This document shows, piece by piece, positions 41,476 through 51,081 of a stretch of 64,000 nucleotides of DNA. A program made the translations under genes and the position numbers. The stretch's first letter is position 1, and each line of letters opens with the position of its first letter. This DNA comes from RPRB01 sp035501615 (GTDB lineage: Bacteria; Myxococcota; Myxococcia; Myxococcales; Myxococcaceae). The DNA is taken from assembly GCA_035501615.1 (NCBI GenBank), contig DATJVY010000155.1, positions 1 to 64,000 on the forward strand, given 5' to 3'. Below the pieces are notes generated by a model. It worked only from the letters and a program-made list of their open reading frames with translations. It was not told where the DNA came from and made no database searches.

Positions 41476-42782
41476 CCGTCACCGTCGAGGAGCTCACCGG
41501 CTGGCTCGGGCAGCAGCGCTGGTTCGGGGGCAAGGGAGTTCCCATCTCCAGGGTTGAGGTGCTGGAGCGGGTTCCCCTCCAGTCGGCCGCGGACGCCGAG
41601 GCGCTCATCGTTCGCGTCAGCTACGTCCTCGGCTCGCCGGAGACGTACCTGGTGCTTCTCCAGCGAACCTCCGACGGCGGGCTCCGCGACCCCCTCGAGG
41701 ACCCGGGGGTGGCACGGGCCATCCTGGCCTTCGCCCGCGACGCCCGGGAAGTCCCGGTGGGGACCACCCTGGTCCGGAGCGAGACCATCGGCCGCGGCGG
41801 CGAGCTCCTGGCCGCCCTTCCCCCGGCGCCGCCGGTCCGGGCGCTGGGCGTCGAGCAGAGCAACACCAGCGTGGTGCTCGACGAGCGGGTCCTGCTCAAG
41901 GTCCTGCGGAAGCTCGAGGTGGGGCTCTCTCCCGAGGTGGAGATGGGCCGGTTCCTCGCCACCCACGGCTACGCGGCCACCCCGCGGCTCCTGGCCTCGC
42001 TCACCCTCGAGGGGCCGAGCGCGAGCGAGCTGGCGCTGCTCTACGCCTTCGTTCCCAACCACGGGGACGGCTGGGCCTGGCTCACCGGCGCGCTCCGCCA
42101 GGCCCCCGAGCCCGGCGCGGCGGTTCTGGAGCGGCTGGCGCGGCTGGGGAGCCGGGTGGGCGAGCTGCACCGGGTCCTCGCCTCGGATCCGGCCGATCCG
42201 GCGTTCGCCCCGGAGGCGATCCACCTGGAGGACCTCCAGCGCTGGAGCAGCTCCATCGTCGGCGAGCTGGGCGTCACCGTCGCCATGGCTGCCGAGCGCT
42301 TCCCGTGGCTGGCGGAGCGGCAGGATGCGCTCACCGAGCGCGCGAAAGCGCTGGCCTCCCTCGCCCCGTCGGGTCAGAAGATCCGCCAGCACGGAGACCT
42401 CCACCTCGGGCAGGCTCTCTGGACGGGGGAGGACTGGATGGTGATCGACTTCGAGGGCGAGCCGGCTCGGCCCTACGCCGCACGGCGGGAGAAGCACACC
42501 CCCCTGCGCGACGTGGCCGGGATGCTCCGCTCCCTCTCCTACGCCGCATCCGTGGCCGGGCTGCCCCCGCCGGCGCGCAGGAAGGCGGTGTCCGCGCTCC
42601 GCAGGGCGTTCCTCCAGGGGTGGCGTGCGGCCGTCGAGGCGAGCGGGCTCCTCCCCGCGGGGGAGGAGGACACCCGGGTGATGCTCGACGTGCTCGAGCT
42701 GGAGAAGACGCTCTACGAGCTGCGCTACGAGCTGCAGATGCGGCCCGACTGGGCCCACATCCCGGCCGAGGCGCTGGCGTGA
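41472..42782 (+). CDS. mak: maltokinase Mak
   Basis: Mak makes maltose-1-phosphate from maltose and ATP, the donor used by GlgE. The 436-residue protein has the aminoglycoside-phosphotransferase-like fold. It has the N-terminal cap start LTGWLGQQRWFGGKG, an ALGVEQSNTSVVLDERVLLKVLRKLE ATP-binding lobe, the catalytic HGDLHLGQ with Asp309 and the metal-binding IDFEGEP with Asp326. The ATG overlaps treS (ATGA) and the stop overlaps glgB (GTGA). Confidence 0.94.
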
Positions 42783-44992
42783 CCGCGGCCGCACCGTCCG
42801 ACCGCGCGCTCACCGCCTCCCTCGACGCGGTCCGCGCGCTCCGCCACCCCGAGCCGCACCAGGTCCTGGGCGCCCATCCCGCGCCGGGCGGGGGCGCGGT
42901 GGTGCGCGCCTACCGTCCGGACGCGGAGGGCATCACCGTCATCGCCGACGACGGCGCCGAGTGGCCGATGCGCCCGCTCGGCCACGGGCTGTTCGAGGCC
43001 CACCTGCCGCGCACGCCCGGCCCGTACCACCTCGCGGTTCGCTACCCTGGCGGACGAAGCTTCACCCTCGGAGACCCGTACCGCTTCTGGCCGACGGTGG
43101 GAGAGTTGGACCTCTACCTCCTGAACGAGGGACGGCACGACCGCCCCTGGGAGCGGCTCGGGGCCCACCCCATGCTCCACGGAGGCGCTGCCGGGACGGC
43201 CTTCGCGGTGTGGGCGCCGACCGCCGCGGGGGTGTCGGTGGTGGGCGACTTCAACGGCTGGGACGGCCGGCTCCACCCGATGCGGCGGATGGGCAGCTCG
43301 GGCATCTGGGAGCTCTTCATCCCCGAGGTGGGGGACGGCGCCCGGTACAAGTACGAGATCCGCCCGCCCGGGGGCGGCCCCCCCTTCCTCAAGGTGGACC
43401 CCTACGCCTTCCGGACCGAGGTGCCTCCCGCCAACGCCTCGGTGGTCCATGCGCTCGACCACTACGCCTGGAAGGACACCGGCTGGATGGAGCAGCGCGC
43501 CCGGGGCGACCTGTGGGCGCGCCCGATGAGCGTCTACGAGGTGCACCTCGGGAGCTGGCGCCGCGTGCCCGAGGAAGGAAACCGCCCCCTCACCTACCGG
43601 GAGCTGGCGGTGCAGCTCGCGGAGTACTGCCGCGACATGGGCTTCACCCACGTGGAGCTGCTCCCGGTGGCCGAGCACCCCTTCGGAGGCTCCTGGGGCT
43701 ACCAGGTCGGCAACTACTACGCGCCCACCGCCCGCTACGGCCACCCCGACGACTTCCGCTTCCTCGTCGACCACCTCCACCAGGAGGGCATCGGCCTCCT
43801 GGTGGACTGGGTGCCGGGCCACTTCCCCCGGGACGTCTGGGGCCTCGGGCGCTTCGACGGGAGCGCGCTCTTCGAGCACGCCGACCCTCGCCAGGGCGAG
43901 CAACCCGACTGGGGGACCTACGTCTTCAACTTCGGCCGGAACGAGGTGCGCAACTTCCTCGTCGGAAACGCGCACTTCTGGATCGAGCAGTACCACGTCG
44001 ACGGGCTGCGAGTGGACGCGGTCGCCTCGATGCTCTACCTCGACTACTCGCGCCAGCCGGGCCAGTGGGTGCCCAACCGCTGGGGCGGGCGGGAGAACGA
44101 GGAGGCCATCTCCTTCCTCCGGGAGCTGAACGCCTCCATCCGCGCGCGCCACCCCGGGGTGCACGTCGTCGCCGAGGAGTCCACCGCCTGGCCGAAGGTG
44201 ACCGCGCCGGTGTCCGAGGGCGGGCTCGGCTTCACCCTCAAGTGGAACATGGGGTGGATGCACGACACCCTGAAGTACTTCGCCACCGATCCGCTGTTCC
44301 GGATGCACGAGCACAACAAGCTCACCTTCGGCCTGCTCTACGCCTACAGCGAGCACTACCTGCTCCCGCTCTCGCACGACGAGGTCGTGCACCTGAAGGG
44401 CTCGCTCTGGGGGCGGATGCCTGGCTACGACGATCAGAAGGCCGCCAACCTCCGCGCCCTCCTCGCCTGGATGTGGGCCCATCCCGGCCGGAAGCTGCTC
44501 TTCATGGGCGGCGAGCTCGGCCAGACCGGGGAGTGGAACCACGACCGGAGCCTGGACTGGCACCTCCTGGCCGAGCCGGCCCACGCCGGCATCCAGACGC
44601 TGGTCCGGACCGCGAACCTGCTCTACCTCCAGCATCCGGCGCTCTACGCCCAGGATGACCGCAGCCAGGGCTTCCGGTGGCTCCAGGCCGACTCGGCGAG
44701 CAGCAACGTCTACGGCTTCGTCCGCTTCGACCCCTCCGGCCAGGCCATCGCCTGCCTGGCCAACCTCGCCAACCGGCCCTGGTCCGGCTACCGCTTCGGG
44801 ATGACCTCGCCCGGGACCTGGCGGCGCATCCTGGACACCGACGCCGCCGCCGTGGGAGGCCGCGAGCGCACGGGCCCTTCGAGGGTGACCACCGAGCCCG
44901 TACCCTGGGACGGGCTTCCGCAGTCGGTGACGCTGGACCTGCCCCCGCTGAGCGTTCAGTGGCTCCTCTCCCCGGAGGAAACCGGATTGTGA
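42779..44992 (+). CDS. glgB: 1,4-alpha-glucan branching enzyme GlgB
   Basis: GlgB introduces alpha-1,6 branches into the glucan made by GlgE. The 737-residue protein has two N-terminal beta-sandwich parts (about 20-110 and CBM48 about 120-225: FAVWAPTAAGVSVVGDFNGWDG) and a GH13 barrel. The nucleophile is Asp413 (LRVDAVASMLYLD), the acid/base Glu466 (VAEESTAWP) and the third acid is in LSHDEVVH. The 53-residue spacing between the first two equals that in E. coli GlgB. The GTG start overlaps mak. Last gene of the GlgE pathway operon. Confidence 0.96.
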   Translation: MTAAAPSDRALTASLDAVRALRHPEPHQVLGAHPAPGGGAVVRAYRPDAEGITVIADDGAEWPMRPLGHGLFEAHLPRTPGPYHLAVRYPGGRSFTLGDPYRFWPTVGELDLYLLNEGRHDRPWERLGAHPMLHGGAAGTAFAVWAPTAAGVSVVGDFNGWDGRLHPMRRMGSSGIWELFIPEVGDGARYKYEIRPPGGGPPFLKVDPYAFRTEVPPANASVVHALDHYAWKDTGWMEQRARGDLWARPMSVYEVHLGSWRRVPEEGNRPLTYRELAVQLAEYCRDMGFTHVELLPVAEHPFGGSWGYQVGNYYAPTARYGHPDDFRFLVDHLHQEGIGLLVDWVPGHFPRDVWGLGRFDGSALFEHADPRQGEQPDWGTYVFNFGRNEVRNFLVGNAHFWIEQYHVDGLRVDAVASMLYLDYSRQPGQWVPNRWGGRENEEAISFLRELNASIRARHPGVHVVAEESTAWPKVTAPVSEGGLGFTLKWNMGWMHDTLKYFATDPLFRMHEHNKLTFGLLYAYSEHYLLPLSHDEVVHLKGSLWGRMPGYDDQKAANLRALLAWMWAHPGRKLLFMGGELGQTGEWNHDRSLDWHLLAEPAHAGIQTLVRTANLLYLQHPALYAQDDRSQGFRWLQADSASSNVYGFVRFDPSGQAIACLANLANRPWSGYRFGMTSPGTWRRILDTDAAAVGGRERTGPSRVTTEPVPWDGLPQSVTLDLPPLSVQWLLSPEETGL

Positions 44993-45026
44993 AGCCGGCG
45001 GCCGCCATGCTTTGACGGACGGCCGC

Positions 45027-46805
45027 ATGCTCGGCACCCGCGAGGCGCTCCTCTTCCTCACCGCGGTGGTGGTCGCGGTCCCCCTCTCCAAGCGGCTCGG
45101 CCTCGGCTCGGTGCTCGGCTACCTGGTGGCCGGGGTGCTCATCGGGCCGCACGGCCTGCGGCTCATCCCCGACGTGGAGGAGGTTGGGCACCTGGCGGAG
45201 CTGGGCGTGATGCTCCTCCTCTTCCTGATCGGGCTCGAGCTGCAGCCCCGGCGCCTCTGGGAGCTGAGGACCCGCGTCTTCGGAGCGGGCGGAGCACAGG
45301 TCGCGCTGAGTGGCGCGGCGCTGGCGCTGGGCGCCCTCGTCCTCGGCCTCTCCTGGCAGGCGGCGCTGGTGGCCGGGCTGGGCCTGTCGCTGTCCTCCAC
45401 CGCCTTCGCTCTGCAGCTGCTCGGGGAGCGGAACGCGCTCACCAAGCCCCTGGGCCAGACCGGCTTCGCCATCCTCCTCTTCCAGGACCTGGTGGTCATC
45501 CCGCTTCTGGCGGTGCTGCCGCTGCTCGGGCCGTCGGGGGCGCGGCTGGACACCTCCTGGGTGCCGCTGGCCAAGGCGGCGGGCCTCATCGTGCTCATCG
45601 TGCTGGTGGGCCGGACCCTGCTCCGCCCGGCGTTCCGGCTGGTGGCTTCGGCCCGGAGCCAGGAGGTCTTCACCGCCTCGGCGCTCCTCGCCGCCCTGGG
45701 GACGGCGCTCCTGGTCTCGGCGGTGGGGCTGAGCCCGGCGCTGGGCGCCTTCCTGGCCGGACTGCTGCTCGCCGACTCCGAGTACCGCCACGAGCTCGAG
45801 GCGGACATCGAGCCCTTCCGGGGGCTCCTCCTGGGCCTCTTCTTCCTGTCGGTGGGGATGTCGGTGGCCCTCGAGCTCCTGGTCCGGCGGCCGCTCCTGG
45901 TCGCCGCCCTGGTCCTGGGGATGACGGCCCTCAAGGTGGCCTCCATCGCCGCGCTCGGGCGGAGAGCGCTCGGGGCCTGGCCCGTCGCCTGGGAGCTGGG
46001 AATCCTGCTCAGCCAGGGGGGTGAGTTCGCGTTCGTCCTCTTCGGGCTGGCTGTGTCCTACGACATCCTCACCCCGGAGGTCCGCGACATGCTGGTCCTG
46101 GTGGTGAGCCTGTCCATGGCCCTCACCCCCCTGCTCATCCTGGCCTACGACCGTCTCGTGGCGCCCAGGCTCCGCACCCGGGACGACCGGCCGTATGATC
46201 GGGACGTGGAGCAGGAGACCCCGGTCATCATCGCCGGCTTCGGGCGCTTCGGGCAGGTCGTGGGCCGGGTCCTGCGCGCCCGGGGCATCCCCTTCACCGC
46301 AATGGATGCCGACCCGGCGCAGATCGACTTCCTCAACCGGTTCGGGAACAAGGTGTTCTACGGGGACGCCTCGCGCCTGGACCTGCTCCGCGCGGCGCGG
46401 GCCGACAAGGCACGGCTCTTCGTCCTGGCGATCGACGACGTCCAGGCGTCGCTCCGTACCGCGCGCGAGGTGCAGGAGCACTTCCCGCACCTGGTCATCT
46501 TCGCCCGGGCGCGAAACCGGGCCCACGCCTACCAGCTGCTGGAGCTGGGCATCCAGCACGTCATCCGGGAGACGTTCCTCTCCAGCCTCGAGCTCACCGG
46601 CGACGTGCTCCAGGAGCTGGGCTTCAGCTACTCCGAGGCCCGGTCCACGCTCGACCGCTTCCGCGCCCACGACGAGCAGATGCTCCAGGAGTCGTTCCTG
46701 TACCAGCGGGACGAGAAGAAGCTCATCGAGATCGCCGAGCGTTCGCGCCGCGAGCTCGAGTCGCTCTTCTCCCGCGACGCGCAGGAGGAGCGGCGAAGCG
46801 CGTGA
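45027..46805 (+). CDS. CPA2 cation:proton antiporter with RCK domain (Kef/Ybal type)
   Basis: The 592-residue protein has about twelve membrane helices (about 5-385) of the CPA2 family, including GLGLSLSSTAFALQLL and LLLFLIGLELQPRRLW, and a cytosolic TrkA-N/RCK domain with the dinucleotide loop IIAGFGRFGQVVGRVL (from about 405). It probably exchanges K+ or Na+ for protons under control of bound nucleotide, like KefB/KefC or YbaL. The ATG at 45027 was chosen over a TTG five codons upstream. The stop overlaps the GNAT gene (GTGA). Confidence 0.92.
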   Translation: MLGTREALLFLTAVVVAVPLSKRLGLGSVLGYLVAGVLIGPHGLRLIPDVEEVGHLAELGVMLLLFLIGLELQPRRLWELRTRVFGAGGAQVALSGAALALGALVLGLSWQAALVAGLGLSLSSTAFALQLLGERNALTKPLGQTGFAILLFQDLVVIPLLAVLPLLGPSGARLDTSWVPLAKAAGLIVLIVLVGRTLLRPAFRLVASARSQEVFTASALLAALGTALLVSAVGLSPALGAFLAGLLLADSEYRHELEADIEPFRGLLLGLFFLSVGMSVALELLVRRPLLVAALVLGMTALKVASIAALGRRALGAWPVAWELGILLSQGGEFAFVLFGLAVSYDILTPEVRDMLVLVVSLSMALTPLLILAYDRLVAPRLRTRDDRPYDRDVEQETPVIIAGFGRFGQVVGRVLRARGIPFTAMDADPAQIDFLNRFGNKVFYGDASRLDLLRAARADKARLFVLAIDDVQASLRTAREVQEHFPHLVIFARARNRAHAYQLLELGIQHVIRETFLSSLELTGDVLQELGFSYSEARSTLDRFRAHDEQMLQESFLYQRDEKKLIEIAERSRRELESLFSRDAQEERRSA

Positions 46806-47329
46806 GGGCCCTCGCTCCCGAGATCCGGACCGCGCTGTCCGGCGACGCACCGGCGATCGCCCGGGTCCAGGTGTTCACCTGGCAGCAGACCTACCGCGGC
46901 ATCCTGCCCGACACCTTCCTCGACGGACTGGACGTGGAGCGGAGCGCCGAGAGCTGGCGCGCAGTCATCGCCGACCGGCGGCGGGTGACCCTGGTGGTGG
47001 ACGCCCCGGCGGTGGTCGGCTTCTGCACCGCCGGTCCGTCGCGCGGCGACCCGGGCGGCTTCCGGGGCGAGGTGGAGGCGATCTACGTCCATCCGGCCGA
47101 GCAGGGACGGGGCTACGGGACGGGCCTGATCCGCGCCGCGATGGCCTGGCTCTCCGACCGGCGCCTCTCGCCGGTGCTGGTCTGGGCGCTCGAGGCGAAC
47201 ACCTCCGCCCACGGCTTCTACCAGTCGCTCGGCGCGCAGCGGCTCGACACCCGGTTGCTCCGGATCGCCGAAGCGCTCTACCCGGAGGTGGGCTTCGGCT
47301 GGCCCGACGGTGCCTTCACTGCGGCCTGA
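46802..47329 (+). CDS. GNAT-family N-acetyltransferase
   Basis: The 175-residue protein has the GNAT fold. It has an N-terminal IRTALSGDAPAIARVQVFTWQQTYRGILP typical of RimI-like small acetyltransferases, and the acetyl-CoA loop EAIYVHPAEQGRGYGTGLIRAAM (motif A, QGRGYG, about residue 100-105). A second helix-strand set (LEANTSAHGFYQSLGAQRLD) completes the domain. The acceptor is unknown. The GTG start overlaps the antiporter stop, so it is co-translated, and its 3' end overlaps the convergent lipoprotein gene by 14 bases. Confidence 0.88.
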   Translation: MRALAPEIRTALSGDAPAIARVQVFTWQQTYRGILPDTFLDGLDVERSAESWRAVIADRRRVTLVVDAPAVVGFCTAGPSRGDPGGFRGEVEAIYVHPAEQGRGYGTGLIRAAMAWLSDRRLSPVLVWALEANTSAHGFYQSLGAQRLDTRLLRIAEALYPEVGFGWPDGAFTAA

Positions 47330-48380
47330 TCGGCCCGTGCTGCACCACCTCGAAGTCCCGGCCGTGGATCTGTGCCAGCGAGCGCGTCTCCTGGTCGGAG
47401 AACCGCGGGTCCGGCGCTCCGGAGAGCCACCAGCTCGTGCCGCCGCCGTTGTCGGCCACGAACATCCCGTAGTCCTTGAGCGCCTGGAGGATGACCTGCA
47501 TCCGCCAGTCGAATCCCGAGATGTCCACGCTCTTCTTCAGCCGGACCCGGAGTCCCATCGGGGGGCAGCTCGAGCCCACCGGGCAGCTGCCGGAGGCGTG
47601 GGTGGCGGGAAAGACGAAGCCCTGCTGGCTGTGCCCCACCACGAAGCGAAGCGCGTGGCCGATCCACCCCGAGTCGACCTCGTCGTAGCGGACCAGCCCG
47701 GGGAAGATCGGCAGCCCCGCGGCGTCGGCCGAGGTCCAGCGGAGCGGACGGAGGGCATTCGAGCGGAGGTCCCACCGGGCCCCGTTGGAGGCAGCCCAGG
47801 AGCCGTCGGCGTTGCGTGAGCCCTGGAGCAGCTCGTAGAGGAAGCCCCGCTGGCGGTCGACCACGACGACGTGCCGGTCGGTCGAGGGGTCGGGCTGGGC
47901 GTTCCAGGGGACGGGGAACGGGCCGGGATCGCTCTCCTTGGGAAAGCCCCAGTAGGAGATCGCCACCATCGGCTGGTCCGCTCCGACCTCGACGTAGGGG
48001 ATGCCGTGGCCCTCCGAGTCCCAGCCCGCGGTGAGCGGCGTGTCCGCCCCCATGTCGGCGATGTACGCGTCCGAGCCCGGGTCGACCGGCTCGGAGTCGA
48101 TGCGCGTGTTCCACGGGTTGTCGGGCGGGAAGATGGCGGCCGGAGGCGCGGGGGCCGGTGGATCCGGTTGCGGCGCGGGTGCCGGAGCCGGCACGGCCCC
48201 GCCGTCGGGAGCGGTCCCGGCGTCGGCGATCTGCACGGGGCTCGTCAAGGCGCCGGCGTCGGGGGAGGGATCGTCCCGCGGCGCCGGCCGCGCGGACCGG
48301 GGGGACGTCGCGTCGCCGACGGTCGCGCCGCCGGTGCACGCGGCGAGGACGACGAGCAGGCTGGCGGTGATGCTCCGCAT
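47316..48380 (-). CDS. lipoprotein with NPWNTRID-type extracellular domain
   Basis: The 354-residue protein has a lipoprotein signal (ASLLVVLAAC, Cys15) and a Pro/Ala/Asp-rich linker to about residue 85. A single large domain follows, beginning FPPDNPWNTRIDSEPVDPGSDAYI and including GHGIPYVEV, GFLYELLQGS, LPIFPGLVRYDEVDSGWIGHALRF and ATHASGS. I have seen this pattern in secreted proteins of soil bacteria without known activity. The HALRF and ATHASGS blocks with invariant-looking His could be a catalytic or binding site, which is a guess. Stand-alone gene. Confidence 0.7.
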   Translation of the reverse strand: MRSITASLLVVLAACTGGATVGDATSPRSARPAPRDDPSPDAGALTSPVQIADAGTAPDGGAVPAPAPAPQPDPPAPAPPAAIFPPDNPWNTRIDSEPVDPGSDAYIADMGADTPLTAGWDSEGHGIPYVEVGADQPMVAISYWGFPKESDPGPFPVPWNAQPDPSTDRHVVVVDRQRGFLYELLQGSRNADGSWAASNGARWDLRSNALRPLRWTSADAAGLPIFPGLVRYDEVDSGWIGHALRFVVGHSQQGFVFPATHASGSCPVGSSCPPMGLRVRLKKSVDISGFDWRMQVILQALKDYGMFVADNGGGTSWWLSGAPDPRFSDQETRSLAQIHGRDFEVVQHGPIRPQ

Positions 48381-48513
48381 GGGCGGCGGACCCTATCCAG
48401 CGAGGCCAGGGGCAACCCCTCCACTCGGGAGAGATGCGCAGTGTGTGACACCGCGCGCCCCCGGACGGCCGGGGAGCGACCCGCCGCGCGATCGCTCGAT
48501 GCAGGGCCCCGAA

Positions 48514-49014
48514 TCAGCGGGCGCTGCCGAGCGCCGCCACCCATCCGTCCGGAAGGCCGGCCGCCCGGGCGCCCCGGACGAGCGCGTCGACGAAGCGCGC
48601 GCTCACCGGCCCGTCGAGGCTGCGCCGTGCGGGCGCCGTGGTGAAGGCCGTGGCGGTCCGCTCGCCCTCGGGTGTCCGGACCCGCACCTCGCGCTCCACG
48701 CACATGCCGGTGACGGCGCCCTCCTTGTGCTGGACGATGGGCCAGTCTTTCGGGCCAATCTCGAACAGCACCCCGTGCACCATGCCGCCCGGTCGATCCT
48801 CGAGGCCCGCCACCCGGCCTCCCCACCACCGCGAGGGAAAGTCGTAGACCAGTCCGAGGTCCAGCGCCTCGGCCCGCGTGCCGGAGGGAAGCCGGAAGAA
48901 GTCGTATCCGTGCTGGTGCCTCCACTCCTCGAAGGCCGCCGGGTCGAGCACCGTGGAGTACGCAAAGTACGCCCGGGGCGGCCCGTCCTCCAGCCGTTCC
49001 CGCGCGGCCATCAC
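48514..49014 (-). CDS. gamma-glutamylcyclotransferase-like protein
   Basis: The 166-residue protein has the start motif YFAYSTVLD (usually YFAYGSN), which forms the substrate pocket, and IVQHKEGAVTGM with the probable catalytic glutamate. The family turns gamma-glutamyl-amines or -amino acids into 5-oxoproline. The start is ambiguous: GTG at 49014 (GTGA with the permease stop), ATG at 49011, or GTG at 49035. All lie just before the family motif. It is coupled to an amino acid permease gene, so a role in handling the transported compound is plausible. Confidence 0.8.
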   Translation of the reverse strand: MMAARERLEDGPPRAYFAYSTVLDPAAFEEWRHQHGYDFFRLPSGTRAEALDLGLVYDFPSRWWGGRVAGLEDRPGGMVHGVLFEIGPKDWPIVQHKEGAVTGMCVEREVRVRTPEGERTATAFTTAPARRSLDGPVSARFVDALVRGARAAGLPDGWVAALGSAR

Positions 49015-50504
49015 CTGGTCGTAGTGGGCGTCCACGCCGTCGGTGCTCCTCGTCCCGTTGCCAGCCGGCTGTGGCGCCGGCCGTAGAGAAAGTACAACCC
49101 GACCCCCGCCGCCTGCCACACGACGAAGCGCATCCAGGTGATGAAGGGCAGGTACGCCATCAGGATTCCGCAAGAGACGACCGAGGCCAGGGGCAGCAGC
49201 GGGACGCCGGGGCAACGGAACGGCCGGTGCCGGCCGGGATCGGTCCGGCGGAGCGCGATGACGCCCAGCGACACCAGCACGAAGGCGAAGAGGGTCCCGA
49301 TGTTGGTGAACTCGATGGCCTCGTTGATGTCCACGAACATCGCCGGCACGCCGACGAAGACGCCGGTGAGGATGGTGGTCACGTACGGCGTCCGGAAGCG
49401 GGGATGGACCTTGGCCGCCCAGGGCGGCAGCAGCCCGTCGCGGGCCATCACCATGAAGATCCGCGGCTGGCCCAGCTGGAAGACGAGCAGCACCGCGGTC
49501 ATCGCCACCACCGCTCCGAAGGAGAGGATTCCCGCCAGCGCCTGCAGTCCGGCGGACTGGAGCGCCTTGGCCAGCGGATCGCCCACGCCGAGGTCGCGCC
49601 AGCTCACCATCCCGGTGAGGACCAGGGTGACGGCGGCGTAGAGGAAGGTGCAGATCCCGAGGGTGGCGATCATCGCCCGGGGGATGTCGCGCTGGGGATT
49701 CTTCGCCTCCTCGGCGGTGGTGGAGACGGCGTCGAACCCGATGTAGGCGAAGAAGATGAGCGAGGCCCCGCTCAGGATGCCGTGCAGGCCGTTGGGGGCG
49801 AAGGGGGTCCAGTTGTCGGGGCGGATGTAGAAGGCGCCGACGGCGACGAAGCCCACCACCATCACCAGCTTCAGGATCACCATCGCGGTGTTCACCCGCG
49901 CGCTCTCCTGGATTCCGAGCACCAGGAGGATGGTCAGGACCGCCACGATCAGCCCGGCGGGCAGATTGAGGACGATGGGGATGCCGAGAACGTGGGGCGC
50001 CGACGCCATCAGCCCGGCCTGCTGCGCGTGGTCGAGGGTGGTCGACAGCCAGTCCGGCAGATGGAGCCCGAGGCCTCCCAGCAGCGTCTTGAGGTAGTCG
50101 GCCCAGCTGACGGCCACCGCGACGTTCCCCACCGCGTACTCGAGGATCAGGTCCCAGCCGATGATCCAGGCGAGGAACTCGCCCAGGGTGACGTAGGCAT
50201 AGGTGTACGCGCTGCCGGCCACCGGCACCATCGACGCCATCTCGGCGTAGCAGAGCGCGGCGAATCCGCAGGCCAGCGCCACCAGGGTGTAGGAGAGGAC
50301 CAGGGCCGGGCCAGCGGCGACGTGCGAGCCACCGCCCGCGGCGGCCGTGCCGGGGGAGCTGAAGATGCCGGCGCCGATGACCGCTCCGATCCCCAGCGCG
50401 GTGAGGGAGTAGAACCCCAGCGAGCGCTTCAGTCGGTGCTCGGCCTGGTCGGCGTCGGCCTGACAGAGGTCGACCGGCTTCCGGCGCAACAGGGAGCTGG
50501 GCAT
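49011..50504 (-). CDS. APC-family amino acid permease (CAT-like)
   Basis: The 497-residue protein has twelve or more membrane helices and the APC substrate-binding signature ALGIGAVIGAGIFSSPGTAAA in the first helix, with ILSGASLIFFAYIGFDAVSTTAEEAKNPQRDIP in the sixth, as in cationic amino acid transporters and YfnA/GkApcT. It probably imports amino acids with protons. Start set at ATG 50504 (MPSSLLRRKPVD); the upstream in-frame start adds seven residues. The stop overlaps the gamma-glutamylcyclotransferase-like gene. Confidence 0.92.
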   Translation of the reverse strand: MPSSLLRRKPVDLCQADADQAEHRLKRSLGFYSLTALGIGAVIGAGIFSSPGTAAAGGGSHVAAGPALVLSYTLVALACGFAALCYAEMASMVPVAGSAYTYAYVTLGEFLAWIIGWDLILEYAVGNVAVAVSWADYLKTLLGGLGLHLPDWLSTTLDHAQQAGLMASAPHVLGIPIVLNLPAGLIVAVLTILLVLGIQESARVNTAMVILKLVMVVGFVAVGAFYIRPDNWTPFAPNGLHGILSGASLIFFAYIGFDAVSTTAEEAKNPQRDIPRAMIATLGICTFLYAAVTLVLTGMVSWRDLGVGDPLAKALQSAGLQALAGILSFGAVVAMTAVLLVFQLGQPRIFMVMARDGLLPPWAAKVHPRFRTPYVTTILTGVFVGVPAMFVDINEAIEFTNIGTLFAFVLVSLGVIALRRTDPGRHRPFRCPGVPLLPLASVVSCGILMAYLPFITWMRFVVWQAAGVGLYFLYGRRHSRLATGRGAPTAWTPTTTR

Positions 50505-50561
50505 GGAGCCGACCGGTCCTAGCACGGCGGTGCCCGCCGGGGCGCGCTAGACACTCTCCCC

Positions 50562-51080
50562 ATGCCCGACGAGACCCCCGCCTCCACCGATGCCGCGCTC
50601 GAAGCGAGCGTGGTCGCCGCGCTCGAGCGAGCGGGCGCACGGTACGAGGTGCTCGACTGCGACCCGGCATTCGCCGACACCGCGGCCTTCTGCGCGCGCT
50701 ACGGCATCGACCCCGGCGACTCGGCCAACGCCATCCTGATCGCCACCCGCCGCGAGCCGAAGCTTCACGCGCTCTGCCTGGTGCTGGCCACCACCCGGCT
50801 GGACGTGAACCACGCCGTCGCGGACCTGCTCGGGGTGAGGAAGCTCTCCTTCGCCTCGGCCGAGGAGACGGCGCAGGTGACCGGCATGGTCCTGGGCGGG
50901 GTGACGCCCTTCGGGATGCCCGGCTCGGTGCCGCTCTACGTCGACGCGCGGGTGCTCGGCCGGCCGACGGTGATCATCGGAGGCGGGAGCCGGGCCAAGA
51001 AGGTCCGGGTCGACCCCGAGGTGTTCCGGCGGCTGCCCGGTTGCCGGGTCGTGGACGCCCTGGCGCTCGACCGGAGCTAG
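50562..51080 (+). CDS. YbaK/EbsC-family aminoacyl-tRNA deacylase
   Basis: The 172-residue protein has the YbaK fold: ALIATRREPKLHALCLVLATTRLDVNHAVADLLGVRKLSFASAEE region with the conserved Lys in RKLSFA, and the GMVLGGVTPFGMP glycine-proline loop that lines the active site. Such proteins hydrolyse mischarged tRNAs (for example Cys- or Ala-tRNA-Pro) in trans. The specific substrate is not deducible. It is divergent from the permease gene, and its end is 1 base from the convergent sdhB stop. Confidence 0.86.
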   Translation: MPDETPASTDAALEASVVAALERAGARYEVLDCDPAFADTAAFCARYGIDPGDSANAILIATRREPKLHALCLVLATTRLDVNHAVADLLGVRKLSFASAEETAQVTGMVLGGVTPFGMPGSVPLYVDARVLGRPTVIIGGGSRAKKVRVDPEVFRRLPGCRVVDALALDRS

Positions 51081-51081
51081 G

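Noticed and set aside
45012..45026. TTG start for the antiporter at 45012
   Set aside because: The ATG at 45027 begins directly before the first membrane helix, and the five extra residues have no family support.
42725..45091. Open frame of 788 codons opposite glgB
   Set aside because: glgB has all catalytic residues at the right spacing; the antisense frame is a compositional by-product.
44502..46850. Open frame of 782 codons on the minus strand opposite the antiporter
   Set aside because: The plus-strand antiporter has clear helices and an RCK loop; the antisense product is low complexity Glu/Arg/Gln.
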